Source: Xestospongia muta
Lineage: Eukaryota > Porifera > Demospongiae > Haplosclerida > Petrosiidae
Direction: 5' to 3'
NCBI GenBank assembly: GCA_963693285.1
Contig: OY848919.1
Span: forward strand, 8,055,461 to 8,119,460
DNA length: 64,000 bases
Below, in pieces: positions 46,201 through 60,400 of the stretch. Every line of letters starts with the position of its first letter. Positions within the stretch are counted from its first letter, which is position 1. The position numbers were made by a program, and so were the translations under genes. The notes beneath the pieces were generated by a model. That model searched no databases and was not told the DNA's origin. It saw nothing but the letters and a program-made list of their open reading frames with translations.

Positions 46201-46980
46201 TTGTTAGTATATTTAAGATAGAGAAACTTACTAAACTCTTTAGATCAGCTTATTTAACCAGTTTTCACAGTTAATTTTTAATCTTTCTTAACTTTCAAAA
46301 AGGTCTAAACTCTTTCTTTTAGAGTTTTAATCTATTTAGACTACTTTGTTAGTATATTTAAGACTGATAAACCTACTAAACTCTTTAGATCAGCTTATTT
46401 AACCAGTTTTCACAGTTAATTTTTAATCTTTCTTAACTTTCAAAAAGGTCTAAACTCTTTCTTTTAGAGTTTTAATCTATTTAGACTACTTTGTTAGTAT
46501 ATTTAAGACTGATAAACTTACTAAACTCTTTAGATCAGCTTATTTAACCAGTTTTCACAGTTAATTTCTAATCTTTTTTAACTTTCAAAAAGCTCTAAAC
46601 TCTTTATTTTAGAGTTTTAACCTTTTTACACTACTTTGTTAGTATATTTAAGATAGAGAAACTTACTAAACTCTTTAGATCAGCTTATTTAACCAGTTTT
46701 CACAGTTAATTTTTAATCTTTTTAACTTTCAAAAAGCTCTAAACTCTTTATTTTAGAGTTTTAACCTATTTAGACTACTTTCTTACTATATTTAAGACAG
46801 ATAAACTTACTAAACTCTTTAGATCAGCTTATTTAACCAGTTTTCACAGTTAATTTTTAATTTTTTTAACTTTCAAAAAGCGCTAAACCTTCTATTTTAG
46901 AGTTTTAACCTATTTAGACTACTTTTATTAATATATTTAAGATTGAAAAAATTTATTAATATATTTAAGACTGATAAAAT
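43281..46980 (-). repeat. 145-bp satellite, block R2 (reverse, homogenised)
   Basis: About 25 monomers, 3.7 kb. The left junction reads AGTAAGTTTA|TTTTAACCTATT. The right end contains a 28-bp internal duplication of 'ttaatatatttaaga.tgaaaaaattta' and closes with TATATTTAAGAC-TGATAAAAT-GTCTTAAATATA, a perfect 12-bp dyad at the orientation switch. Confidence 0.92.
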
Positions 46981-49875
46981 GTCTTAAATATACTAATAAA
47001 GTAGTCTAAATAGGTTAAAACTCTAAAATAAAGAGTTTAGAGCTTTTTGAAAGTTAAAAAAGATTAGAAATTAACTGTGAAATCTGGTTAAATAAGCTGA
47101 TCTAAAGAGTTTAGTAAGTTTATCAGTCTTCAATATACTAATAAAATAGTCTAAATAGGTTAAAACTCTAAAATAAAGAGTTTAGAGCTTTTTGAAAGTT
47201 AAAAAAGATTAGAAATTAACTGTGAAAACTGGTTAAATAAGCTGATCTAAAGAGATTAGTAAGTTTATCTGTCTTAAATATACTAATAAAGTTGCCTAAA
47301 TTGGTTTAAACTCTCAAATAAAGAGTTTAGAGCTTTGTGAAAGTTAAAAAAGATTAAAAATTAACTTTGAAAACTGGTTAAATAAGCTGATCTAAAGAGT
47401 TTAGTTAGTTTATCAGTCTTAAATATACTAATAAAGAAGTCTAAATAGGTTAAAACTCTAAAATAAAGAGTTTAGAGCTTTTTGAAAGTTAAAAAAGATT
47501 AGAAATTAACTGTGAAAACTGGTTAAATAAGCTGATCTAAAGAGTTTAGTAAGTTTATCTGTCTTAAATATACTAATAAAGTAGTCTAAATAGGTTAAAA
47601 CTATAAAATAAAGAGTTTAGAGCTTTTTGAAAGTTGAAAAAGATTAAAAATTTACTGTGAAAACTGGTTAGATAAGCTGATCTAAAGAGTTTAGTAAGTT
47701 TATCAGTCTTAAATATACTAATAAAGTAGTCTAAATAGGTTAAAACTCTAAAATAAAGAGTTTAGAGCTTTTTGAAAGTTAAAAAAGATTAGAAATTAAC
47801 TGTGAAAACTGGTTAAATAAGCTGATCTAAAGAGTTTAGTAAGTTTATCAGTCTTAAATATACTAATAAAGTAGTCTAACTAGGTTTAAAATCTAAAATA
47901 AAGAGTTTAGAGCTTTTTGAAAGTTAAAAAAGATTACAAATTAACTGTGAAAACTGGTTAAATAAGCTGATCTAAAGAGTTTAGTAAGTTTTTCTGTATT
48001 AAATATACTAATAAAGTAGTCTAAATAGGTTAAAACTCTAAAATAAAAAGTTTAGAGCTTTTTCAAAGTTAAAAAAGATTAGAAATTAACTGTGAAAACT
48101 GGTTAAATAAGCTGATCTAAAGAGTTTAGTAAGTTTATTTGTCTTATATTTACTAATAAAGTAGTCTAAATAGGTTAAAACTCTAAAATAAAGAGTTTAG
48201 AGCTTTTTGAAAGTTAAAAAAGATTAGAAATTAACTGTGAAAACTGGTTAAATAAGCTGATCTAAAGAGTTTAGTAAGTTTATCTGTCTTAAATATACTA
48301 ATAAAATAGTCTAAATAGGTTAAAACTCTAAAATAAAGAGTTTAGAGCTTTTTGAAAGTTAAAAAAGATTAGAAATTAACTGTGAATTGTGGTTAAATAA
48401 GCTGATCTAAAGAGTTTAGTAAGTTTATCAGTCTTAAATATACTAATAAAGTAGTCTAAATAGGTTAAAACTCTAAAATAAAGAGTGTAGAGCTTTTTAA
48501 AAGTTAAAAAAGATTAGAAATTAACTGTGAAAACTGGTTAAATAAGCTGATCTAAAGAGTTTAGTAAGTTTATCTGTCTTAAATATACTAATAAAGTAGT
48601 CTAAATAGGTTAAAACTCTAAAATAAAGAGTTTAGAGCTTTTGAAAGTTAAAAAAGATTAGAAATTAACTGTGAAAACTGGTTAAATAAGCTGATCTAAA
48701 GAGTTTAGTAAGTTTATCTGTCATAAATATAGTAATAAAGTAGTCTAAATAGGTTTAAATTCTAAAATAAAGAGTTTAGAGCTTTTTGAAAGTTAAAAAA
48801 GATTAAAAATTAACTGTGAAAACTGGTTAAATAAGCTGATCTAAAGACTTTAGTAAGTTTATCTCTCTTAAATACAGTAATAAAGAAGTCTAAATAGGTT
48901 AAAACTCTAAAATAAAGAGTTTAGAGCTTTTTGAAAGTTAAAATAGATTAGAAATTAACTGTGAAAACTGGTTAAATAAGCTGATCTAAAGAGTTTAGTA
49001 AGTTTATCAGTCTTAAATATACTAATAAAGTAGTCTAAATAGGTTAAAACCCTAAAATAAAGAGATTAGACCTTTTTGAAATTTGAAAAAGATTAGAAAT
49101 TAACTGTGAAAACTGGTTAAATAAGCTGATCTAAAGAGTTTAGTAAGTTTATCTATCTTCAATATACTAATAAAGTAGTCTAAATACGTTAAAACTCTAA
49201 AATAAAGAGTTTAGAGCTTTTTGAAAGTTAAAAAAGATTAGAAATTAACTGTGAAAACTGGTTAAATAAGCTGATCTAAAGAGTTTAGTAAGTTTATCTC
49301 TCTTAAATATAGTAATAAAGTAGTCTAAATAGGTTAAAACTCTAAAATAAAGAGTTTAGAGCTTTTTGAAAGTTAAAAAAGATCAGAAATTAACTGTGAA
49401 AACTGGTTAAATAAGCTGATCTAAAGAGTTTAGTAAGTTTATCTGTCTTAAATATACTAATAAAGTAGTCTAAATAGGTTAAAACTCTAAAATAAAGAGT
49501 TTAGAGCTTTTTGAAAGTTAAAAAAGATTAGAAATTAACTGTGAAAACTGGTTAAATAAACTGATCTAAAGAGTTTAGTAAGTTTATCTGTCTTAAATAT
49601 AGTAATAAAGTAGTCTAAATAGGTTAAAACTTTAAAATAAAGGGTTTAGAGCTTTTTGAAAGTTAAAAAAGATTAAAAATTAACTGTTAAAACTGGTTAA
49701 ATAAGCTGATCTAAAGAGTTTAGTAAGTTTATCAGTCTTATATATACTAATAAAGTAGTCTAAATAGGTTAAAACTCTAAAATGAACAGTTTAGAGCTTC
49801 TTGAAAGTTAAAAGATATTAGAAAATAACAGTGAAAACTGGTTAATAAGCTGATCTAAAGAGTTTAGTAAGTTTA
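46981..49875 (+). repeat. 145-bp satellite, block F3 (forward, homogenised)
   Basis: 2,895 bp, close to 20 monomers. It ends with the same variant trio as block F2 (AAAATGAACAG at 49,779) and the same junction sequence. Confidence 0.92.
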
Positions 49876-52800
49876 TTTTAACCTATTTAGACTACTTTAT
49901 TTGATATTTAAGACAAGTAAACTTACTAAACTCTTTAGATCAGCTTATTTAACAAGTTTTCACAGTTAATTTCTAATCTTTTTTAACTTTCAAAAAGCTC
50001 TAAACTCTTTATTTTAGAGTTTTAACCTATTTAGACTACTTTATTAGTATATTTAAGACAGATAAACTTACTAAACTCTTTACATCAGCTTATTTAACCA
50101 GTTTTCACAGTTAATTTCTAATCTTTTTTAACTTTCAAAAAGTTCTAAACTCTTTATTTTAGAGTTTTAACCTATTTAGACTACTTTATTAGTATATTTA
50201 AGACAGATAAACTTACTAAACTCTTTAGATCAGCTTATTTAACCAGTTTTCACAGTTAATTTCTAATCTTTTTTAACTTTCAAAAAGCTCTAAACCCTTT
50301 ATTTTAGAGTTTTAACCTATTTAGACTACTTTATTAGTATATTTAAGACTGATAAACTTACTAAACTCTTTAGTTCACCTTATCCAACCAGTTTTCACAG
50401 TTAATTTGTAATCTTTTTTAACTTTCAAATAGCTCTAAACTCTTTATTTTAGAGTTTTAACCTATTTAGACGACTTTATTACTATATTTAAGACAGATAA
50501 ACTTACTAAACTCTTTAGATCAGCTTGTTTAACCAGTTTTCACTGTTATTTTCTAATATTTTTTAACTTTCAAGAAGCTCTAAACTCTTCATTTTAGAGT
50601 TTTAACCTATTTACAATACTTTATTAGTATATAAAAGACAGATAAACTTACTAAACTCTTTAGATCAGCTTATTTAACCAGTTTTCACAGTTAATTTCTA
50701 ATCTTTTTTAACTTTAAAAAAGCTCTCAACTCTTTATTTTAGAGTTTTAACCAATTTAGACTACTTTATTAGTATATTTAAGACAGAGAAACTTACTAAA
50801 CTCTTTAGATCAGCTTATTTAACCAGTTTTTACAGTTAATTTCTAATCTTTTTTAACTTTCAAAAAGCTCTAAACCCTTTATTTTAGGGTTGTAACCTAT
50901 ATGACTTCTTTATTAGTATATTTAAGACAGATAAACTTACTAAACTCTTTAGTTCACCTTATTCAACCAGTTTTCACAGTTAATTTCTAATCTTTTTTAA
51001 CTTTCAAAAAGCTCTAAACTCTTTATTTTAGAGTTTTAACCTATTTATACTACTTTATTAGTATATTTAAGACAGATAAACTTACTAAACTCTTTAGATC
51101 AGCTTATTTAACCAGTTTTCACAGTTAATTTCTAATCTTTTTTAACTTTCAAAAAGCTCTAAACTCTTTATTTTAGAGTTTTAACCTATTTAGACTACTT
51201 TATTACTATATTTAAGACAGATAAACTTACTAAACTCTTTAGATCAGCTTATTTAACCAGTTTTCACAGTTAATTTCTAATCTTTTTTAACTTTCAAAAA
51301 GCTCTAAACTCTTTATTTTAGAGTTTTAACCTATTTAGACTACTTTATTAGTATATTTACGACAGATAAACTTACTAAACTCTTTAGATCAGCTTATTTA
51401 ACCAGTTTTCACAGTTAATTTTTAATCTTTTTTAACTTTCAAAACGCTCTAAACTCTTTATTTTAGAGTTTTAACCTATTTAGACTACTTTATTAGTATA
51501 TTTCAGACAGATAAACTTACTAAACTCTTTAGATCAGCTTATTTAACCAGTTTTCATAGTTAACTTCTAATCTTTTTTAGCATTCAAAAAGCTCTAAACT
51601 CTTTATTTTAGAGTTTTAACCTATTTAGACTACTTTTATTAGTATATTTAAGACTGATAAACTTACTAACCTCTTTAGATTAGCTTATTTAACCAGTTTT
51701 CACAGTTAATTTTTAATGTTTTTAACTTTCAAAAAGCTCTAAACTCTTTATTTTAGAGTTTTAACCTATTTAGACTACTTTATTAGTATATTTAAAACAG
51801 ATAAACTTACTAAACTCTTTATATCAGCTTATTTAACCAGTTTTCACAGTTAATTTCTAATCTTTTTTAACTGTCAAAAAGTTCTAAACTCTTTATTTTA
51901 GAGTTTTAACCTATTTAGACTACTTTATTAGTATATTTAGGACTGATAAACTTACTAACTCTTTAGATCAGCCTATTTAACCAATTTGACAGTTAATTTC
52001 TAATCTTTTTTTACGTTCAAAAAGCTCTAAACTTTTTATTTTAGAGTTTTAACCGATTTAGACTACTTTATTAGTATATTTAAGACAGATAAACTTACTA
52101 ACTCTTTGGATCAGCTTATTTAACCAATTTGACAGTTAATTTCTAATCTTTTTTTACGTTCAAAAAGCTCTAAACTCTTTATTTTAGAGTTTTAACCGAT
52201 TTAGACTACTTTATTAGTATATTTAAGACAGATAAACTTACTAAACTCTTTAGATCAGCTTATTTAACCAGTTTTCACAGTTTATTTTTAATCTTTTTTA
52301 ACTTTTAAAAAGATCTAAACTCTTTATCTTAGAGTTTTAATCTATTTAGACTACTTTATTAGTATATTTAAGACAGATAAACTTACCAAACTCTATAGGT
52401 CAGCTTACTTAACCAGTTTTAGCAGTTAATTTCTAATCTTTTTTAACTTTCAAAAAGCTCTAAACCCTTTATTTTAGAGTTTTAATCTATTTAGACTACT
52501 TTATTAGTATATTTAAGACTGATACACTTACCAAACTCTATAGGTCAGCTTATTTAACCAGTTTTCACGGTTAATTTCTAATCTTTTTTAACTTTCAAAA
52601 AGTTCTAAACCCTTTATTTTAGAGTTTTAGCCTATTTAGACTACTTTATTAGTATATTTAAGACTAATAAACTTACTAAACTCTTTAGATCAGCTTATTT
52701 AACCAGTTTTCACAGTTAATTTCTAATCTTTTTTAACTTTCCAAAAGCTCTAAACTCTTTATTTTAGAGTTTTAACCTATTTAGACTACTTTTATTAGTA

Positions 52801-54438
52801 TATTTAAGACTGACAAACTTACTAAACTCTTTAGATCAGCTTATTTAACCAGTTTTCAAAGTTAATTTTTAATCTTTTTTAACTTTCAAAAAGCTCTAAA
52901 CTCTTTATTTTAGAGTTTAAACCTATTTAGACTACTTAATTAGTATATTTAAGACTGATAAACTTACTAAACTCTTTAGATCAGCTTATTTAACCACAAT
53001 TCACAGTTAAATTGTAATCTTTTTTAACTTTCAAAAAGCTGTAAACTGTTTATTTTAGAGTTTTACCTTTTTAGACTACTTTATTAGTATATATAAGACA
53101 GATAAACTTACTAAACTCTTTAGATCAGCTTATGTAACCAGTTTTCACAGTTAATTTCTAATCTTTTTAACTTTCAAAAAGCTCTAAACTCTTTATTTTA
53201 GAGTTTTAACCTATTTAGACTACTTTATTACTATATTAAAGACAGATAAACTTACTAAACTCTTTAGATCAGCTTATTTAACCAGATTTCACAGATAATT
53301 TCTAATCTTTTTTAACTTTCAAAAAGCTCTAAACTCTTTATTTTAGAGTTATAACCTATTTAGACTACTTTATTAGTATATTTAAGAATGATAAACTTAC
53401 TAAACTCTTTAGATCAGCTTATTTAACTAGTTTTCATAGTTAATTCCTAATTTTTTTTTAACTTTCAAACAGCTCTAAACTCTTTATTTTAGAGTTTTAA
53501 CCTATTTAGACTACTTTATTAGTATATTTAAGACAGATACACTTACTAAACTCTTTAGATCAGCTTATTTAACCAGTTTTCACAGTTAATTTTTAATCTT
53601 TCTTAACTTTCAAAAAGGTTTAAACTCTTTCTTTTAGAGTTTTAATCTATTTAGACTACTTTGTTAGTATATTTAAGACTGATAAACTTACTAAACTCTT
53701 TAGATCAGCTTATTTAACCAGTTTTCACAGTTAATTTCTAATCTTTTTTAACTTTCAAAAAGCTCTAAACTCTTTATTTTAGAGTTTTAACCTACTTAGA
53801 CTACTTTATTAGTATATTTAAGACAGATAAACTTACTAAACTCTTTGATCAGCTTATTTAACCAGTTTTCACAGTTAATTTGTAATCTTTTTTTAATTTC
53901 TAAAAACTCTAAACTCTTTATTTTAGAGTTTTAACCTTTTACACTACTTTATTAGTATATTTAAGACAGATAAACTTACTAAACTCTTTAGATCAGCTTA
54001 TTTAACCAGTTTTCACAGTTACTTTCTAATCTTTTTAACTTTCAAAAACCTCTAAACTCTTTATTTTAGAGTTTTAACCTATTTAGACTACTTTATTAGT
54101 ATATTTAAGACAGATAAACTTACTAAACTCTTTAGATCAGCTTATTTAACCAGTTTTCACAGTTAATTTCTAATCTTTTTAACTTTCAAAAAGCTCTAAA
54201 CTCTTTATTTTAGAGTTTTAACCTATTTAGACTACTTTATTACTATATTTAAGACAGATAAACTTACTAAACTCTTTAGATCAGCTTGTTTCACCAGTTT
54301 TCACAGTTAATTTTTAATCTTTTTTAACTTTCAAAAAGCTCTAAACCTTTTATTTTAGAGTTTTAACCTATTTACACTACTTTTATTAATATATTTAAGA
54401 CTGAAAAAATTTATTAATATATTTAAGACTGATAAAAT
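49876..54438 (-). repeat. 145-bp satellite, block R3 (reverse, homogenised)
   Basis: Starts and ends with the same junctions as block R2 and shares private variants with it, such as TTTAGTTCACCTTATCCAAC at 43,776 and 50,370. It is about 863 bp longer, close to six extra monomers. Confidence 0.92.
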
Positions 54439-57400
54439 ATCTTAAACATACTAATAGAGTAGTCTAAATAGGTTAGAACTCTAAAATAAAGAGTTTAGAG
54501 CTTTTTGAAAGTTAAAAAAGATTAGAAATTAAATGTGAAAACTGGTTAAATAAGCTGATCTAAAGAGTTTAGTAAGTTTATCAGTCTTCAATATACTAAT
54601 AAAGTAGTCTAAATAGGTTAAAACTCTAAAATAAAGAGTTTAGAGCTTTTTGAAAGTTAAAAAAGATTAGAAATTAACTGTGAAAACCTGTTAAATAAGC
54701 TGATCTAAAGAGTTTAGTAAGTTTATCTGTCTTAAATATTCTAAAAAAGTTGCCTAAATTGGTTTAAACTCTCGAATAAAGAGTTTGGAGCTTCTTGAAA
54801 CTTAAAAAAGATTAAAAATTAACTGTGAAATCTGGTTAAATAAGCTGATCTAAAGAGTTTAGTAAGTTTATCAGTCTTAAATATACTAATAAAGTAGTCT
54901 AAATAGGTTAAAACTCTAAAATAAAGAGTTTAGAGCTTTTTGAAAGTTAAAAAAGATTAGAAATTAACTGTGAAACCTGGTTAAATAAGCTGATCTAAAG
55001 AGTTTAGTAAGTTGATTTGTCTTATATATACTAATAAAGTAGTCTAAATAGGTTAAAACTTTAAAATAAAGAGTTTAGAGCTTTTTGAAAGTTGAAAAAG
55101 ATTAGAAATTAACTGTGAAAACCGGTTAGATAAGCTGATCTAAAGAGTTTAGTAAGTTTATCAGTCTTAAATATACTAATAAAGTAGTCTAAATAGGTTA
55201 AAACTCTAAAATAAAGAGTTTAGAGCTTTTTGAAAGTTAAAAAAGATTAGAAATTAACTGTGAAAACTGATTAAATAAGCTGATCTAAAGAGTTTAGTAA
55301 GTTTATCAGTCTTAAATATACTAATAAAGTAGTCTAAATAGGTTTAAAATCGAAAATAAAGAGTTTAGAGCTTTTTGAAAGTTAAAAAAGATTAGAAATT
55401 AACAGTGAAAACTGGTTAAATAAGCTGATCTAAAGAGTTTAGTAAGTTTATCTGTCTTAAATATACTAATAAAGTAGTCTAAATAGGTTAAAACTCTAAA
55501 ATAAACAGTTTAGAGCTTTTGAAAGTTAAAAAAGATTAGAAATTAACTGTGAAAACTGGTTAAATAAGCTGATCTAAAGAGTTTAGTAAGTTTATTTGTC
55601 TTATATTTACTAATAAAGTAGTCTAAATAGGTTAAAACTCTAAAATAAAGAGTTTAGAGCTTTTTGAAAGTTAAAAAAGATTAGAAATTAACTGTGAAAA
55701 CTGGTAAATAAGCTGATCTAAAGAGTTTAGTAAGTTTATCTGTCTTAAATATACTAATAAAGTAGTCTAAATAGGTTAAAACTCTAAAATAAAGAGTTTA
55801 GAGCTTTTTGAAAGTTAAAAAAGATTAGAAATTAACTGTGAAAACTGGTTAAATAAGCTGATCTAAAGAGTTTAGTAAGTTTATCTGTCTTAAATACAGT
55901 AATAAAGTAGTCTAAATAGGTTAAACTCTAAAATAAAGAGTTTAGAGCTTTTTGAAAGTTAAAAAAGATTAGAAATTAACTGTGAAAACTAGTTAAATAA
56001 GCTGATCTAAAGAGTTTAGTAAGTTTATCAGTCTTAAATATACTAATAAAGTAGTCTAAATAGGTTAAAACTCTAAAATAAAGAGTTTAGAGCTTTTTGA
56101 AAGTTAAAAAAGATTAGAAATTAACTGTGAAAACTGGTTAAATAAGCTGATCTAAAGAGTTAGTAAGTTTATCTGTCTTAAATATACTAATAAAGTAGTC
56201 TAAATAGGTTAAAACTCTAAAATAAAGAGTTTAGAGCTTTTTGAAAGTTAAAAAAGATTAGAAATTAACTGTGAAAACTAGTTAAATAAGCTGATCTAAG
56301 AAGTTTAGTAAGTTTATCTATCTTGAATATACTAATAAAGTAGTCTAAATAGGTTAAAACTCTAAAATAAAGAGTTTAGAGCTTTTTGAAAGTTAAAAAA
56401 ATTTAGAAAATAACTATGAAAACTGGTTAAATAAGCTGATCTAAAGAGTTTAGTAAGTTTATCTCTCTTAAATATAGTAATAAAGAAGTCTAACTAGGTT
56501 AAAACTCTAAAATAAAGAGTTTAGAGCTTTTTGAAAGTTAAAAAAGATTAGAAATTAACTATGAAAACTGGTTAAATAAGCTGATCTAAAGAGTTTAGTA
56601 AGTTTATCTGTCTTAAATATACTAATAAAGTAGTGTAAATAGGTTAAAACTCTAAAATAAAGAGTTTAGTGCTTTTTAAAAGATAAAAAAGATTAGAAAT
56701 TAACTGTGAAAACTGGTTAAATAAGCTGATCTAAAGAGTTTAGTAAGTTTATCAGTCTTAAATATACTAATAAAGTAGTCTAAATACGTTTAAACTCTAA
56801 AAGAAAGAGTTTAGAGCTTTTTGAAAGTTAAAAAAGATTAGAAATTAACTGTGAAAACTGGTTAAATAAGCTGATCTAAAGAGTTTAGTAAGTTTATCTG
56901 TCTTAAATATACTAATAAAGTAGTCTAAATGGGTTAAAACTCTAAAATAAAGAGTTTAGAGCTTTTTGAAAGTTAAAAAAGATTAGAAATTAACTGTGAA
57001 AACTGGTTAAATAAGCTGATCTAAAGAGTTTAGTAAGTTTATCTGTCTTAAATATACTAATAAAGTAGTCTAAATAGGTTAAAACTCTAAAATAAAGAGT
57101 TTAGAGCTTTTTGAAAGTTAAAAAAGATTACAAATTAACTGTGAATTGTGGTTAAATAAGCTGATCTAAAGAGTTTAGTAAGTTTATCTGTCTTAAATAT
57201 AGTAATAAAGTAGTCTAAATAATTTAAATTCTAAAATAAAGAGTTTAGAGCTTTTTGAAAGTTAAAAAAGATTAAAAATTAATTGTGAAAACTGCTTAAA
57301 TAAGCTGATCTATAGAGTTTAGTTAGTTTATCAGTCTTAAATATACTTATAAAGTAGTCTAAATAGGTTAAAACTATAAAACAAAGGGTTTAGAGCTTTT

Positions 57401-60400
57401 TCAGAGTTAAAAAAGATTAGAAATTAACTGTGAAAACTGGTTAAATAAGCTGATCTAAAGAGTTTAGTAAGTTTATCTATCTTAAATATACTAATAAAGT
57501 AGTCTAAATAGGTTAAAACTCTAAAATAAAGAGTTTAGAGCTTTTTGAAAGTTAAAAAAGATTAAAAATTAACTGTTAAAACTGGTTAAATAAGCTGATC
57601 TAAAGAGTTTAGTAAGATTATCTGTCTTATATACACTAATAAAGTATCTAAATAGGTTAAAAGTCTAAAATGAACAGTATAGAGCTTCTTCAAAAGTTAA
57701 AAAATATTAGAAAATGACAGTGAAAACTGGTTAAATAAGCTGATCTAAAGAGTTTAGTAAGTTTATCTGTCTTAAATATACTAATAAAGTAGTCTAAATA
57801 GTTTAAAACTCTAAAATAAAGAGTTTAGAGCTTTTTGAAAGCTAAAAAAGATTAGAAATTGACTGTGAAAACTGGTTAAATAAGCTGATCTAAAGAGTTT
57901 AGTAAGTTTATCAGTCTTAAATACACTAATAAAGTAGTCTAAATAGGTTAAAACTCTAAAATAAAGAGTTTAGAGCTTTTTGAAAGTTAAAAAAGATTAG
58001 AAATTAACTGTGAAAACTGGTTAAATAAGCTGATCTAAAGAGTTTAGTAAGTTTATCTGTCTTATCTATACTAATAAAGTAGTCTAAATAGGTTAAAACT
58101 CTAAAATAAAGAGTTTAGAGCTTTTTGAAAGTTAAAAAATATTAGAAATTGACTGTGAAAACTGGTTAGATAAGATGATCTAAAGAGTTTAGTAAGTTTA
58201 TCAGTCTTAAATATACTAATAAAATAGTCTAAATAGGTTTAAACTCTAAAATAAAGAGTTTAGAGCTTTTTGAAAGTTAAAAAAGATTAGAAATTAACTG
58301 TGAAAACTGGTTAAATAAGCTGATCTAAAGAGTTTAGTAAGTTTATCTGTCTTAAATATACTAATAAAGTAGTCTAAATAGGTTAAAACTCTAAAATAAA
58401 AAGTTTAGAGCTTTTTGAAAGTTAAAAAAGATTAGAAATTATCTGTGAAAACTGGTTAAATAAGCTGATCTAAAGAGTTTAGTAAGTTTATCTGTCTTAA
58501 ATATACTAATAAAGTAGTCTAAATAGGTTAAAACTCTAAAATAAAGAGTTTAGAGCTTTTTGAAAGTTAAAAAAGATTAGAAATTAAATGTGAAAACTGG
58601 TTAAATAAGCTGATCTAAAGAGTTTAGTAAGTTTATCTGTCTTAAATATACTAATAAAGTAGTCTAAATAGGTTAAAACTCTAAAATAAAGAGTTTAGAG
58701 CTTTTTGAAAGTTAAAAAATATTAGAAATTGACAGTGAAAACTGGTTAGATAAGATGATCTAAAGAGTTTAGTAAGTTTATCAGTCTTAAATATACTAAT
58801 AAAATAGTCTAAATAGGTTTAAACTCTAAAATAAAGAGTTTAGAGCTTTTTGAAAGTTAAAAAAGATTAGAAATTAACTGTGAAAACTGGTTAAATAAGC
58901 TGATCTAAAGAGTTTAGTAAGTTTATCTGTCTTAAATATACTAATAAAGTAGTCTAAATAGGTTAAAACTCTAAAATAAAAAGTTTAGAGCTTTTTGAAA
59001 GTTAAAAAAGATTAGAAATTAACTGTGAAAACTGGTTAAATAAGCTGATCTAAAGAGTTTAGTAAGTTTATCTGTCTTAAATATACTAATAAAGTAGTCT
59101 AAATAGGTTAAAACTCTAAAATAAAGAGTTTAGAGCTTTTTGAAAGTTAAAAAAGATTAGAAATTAACTGTGAAAACTGGTTAAATAAGCTGATCTAAAG
59201 AGTTTAGTAAGTTTATCTGTCTTAAATATACTAATAAAGTAGTCTAAATAGGTTTAAATTCTAAAATAAAGAGTTTAGAGCTTTTTGAAAGTTAAAAAAG
59301 ATTACAAATTAACTGTGAAAACTGGTTAAATAAGCTGATCTATAGAGTTTAGTTAGTTTATCAGTCTTAAATATACTAATAAAGCAGTCTAAATAGGTTA
59401 AAACTCTAAAATTAAGGGTTTAGAGGTTTTTGAAAGTTAGAAAAATTAGAAATTAACTGTGAAAACTGGTTAAATAAGCTGATCTAAAGAGTTTAGTAAG
59501 TTTATCTATCTTCAATATACTAATAAAGTAGTCTAAATACGTTAAAACTCTAAAATAAAGAGTTTAGAGCTTTTTGAAAGTTAAAAAAGATTAGAAATTA
59601 ACTGTGAAAACTGGTTAAATAAGCTGATCTAAAGAGTTTAGTAAGTTTATCTGTCTTAAATATACTAATAAAGTAGTCTAAATAGGTTTAAATTCTAAAA
59701 TAAAGAGTTTAGAGCTTTTTGAAAGTTAAAAAAGATTACAAATTAACTGTGAAAACTGGTTAAATAAGCTGATCTATAGAGTTTAGTTAGTTTATCAGTC
59801 TTAAATATACTAATAAAGCAGTCTAAATAGGTTAAAACTCTAAAATTAAGGGTTTAGAGGTTTTTGAAAGTTAGAAAAATTAGAAATTAACTGTGAAAAC
59901 TGGTTAAATAAGCTGATCTAAAGAGTTTAGTAAGTTTATCTATCTTCAATATACTAATAAAGTAGTCTAAATACGTTAAAACTCTAAAATAAAGAGTTTA
60001 GAGCTTTTTGAAAGTTAAAAAAGATTAGAAATTAACTGTGAAAACTGGTTAAATAAGCTGATCTAAAGAGTTTAGTAAGTTTATCTCTCTTAAATATAGT
60101 AATAAAGTAGTCTAAATAGGTTAAAACTCTAAAATAAAGAGTTTAGAGCTTTTTGAAAGTTAAAAAAGATCAGAAATTAACTGTGAAAACTGGTTAAATA
60201 AGCTGATCTAAAGAGTTTAGTAAGTTTATCTGTCTTAAATATACTAATAAAGTAGTATAAATAGGTTAAAACTCTAAAATAAAGAGTTTAGAGCTTTTTG
60301 AAAGTTAAAAAAGATTAGAAATTAACTATGAAAATTTGTTAAATAAGCTGATCTAAAGAGTTTAGTAAGTTTATCTGTCTTAAATATACTAATAAAGTAG

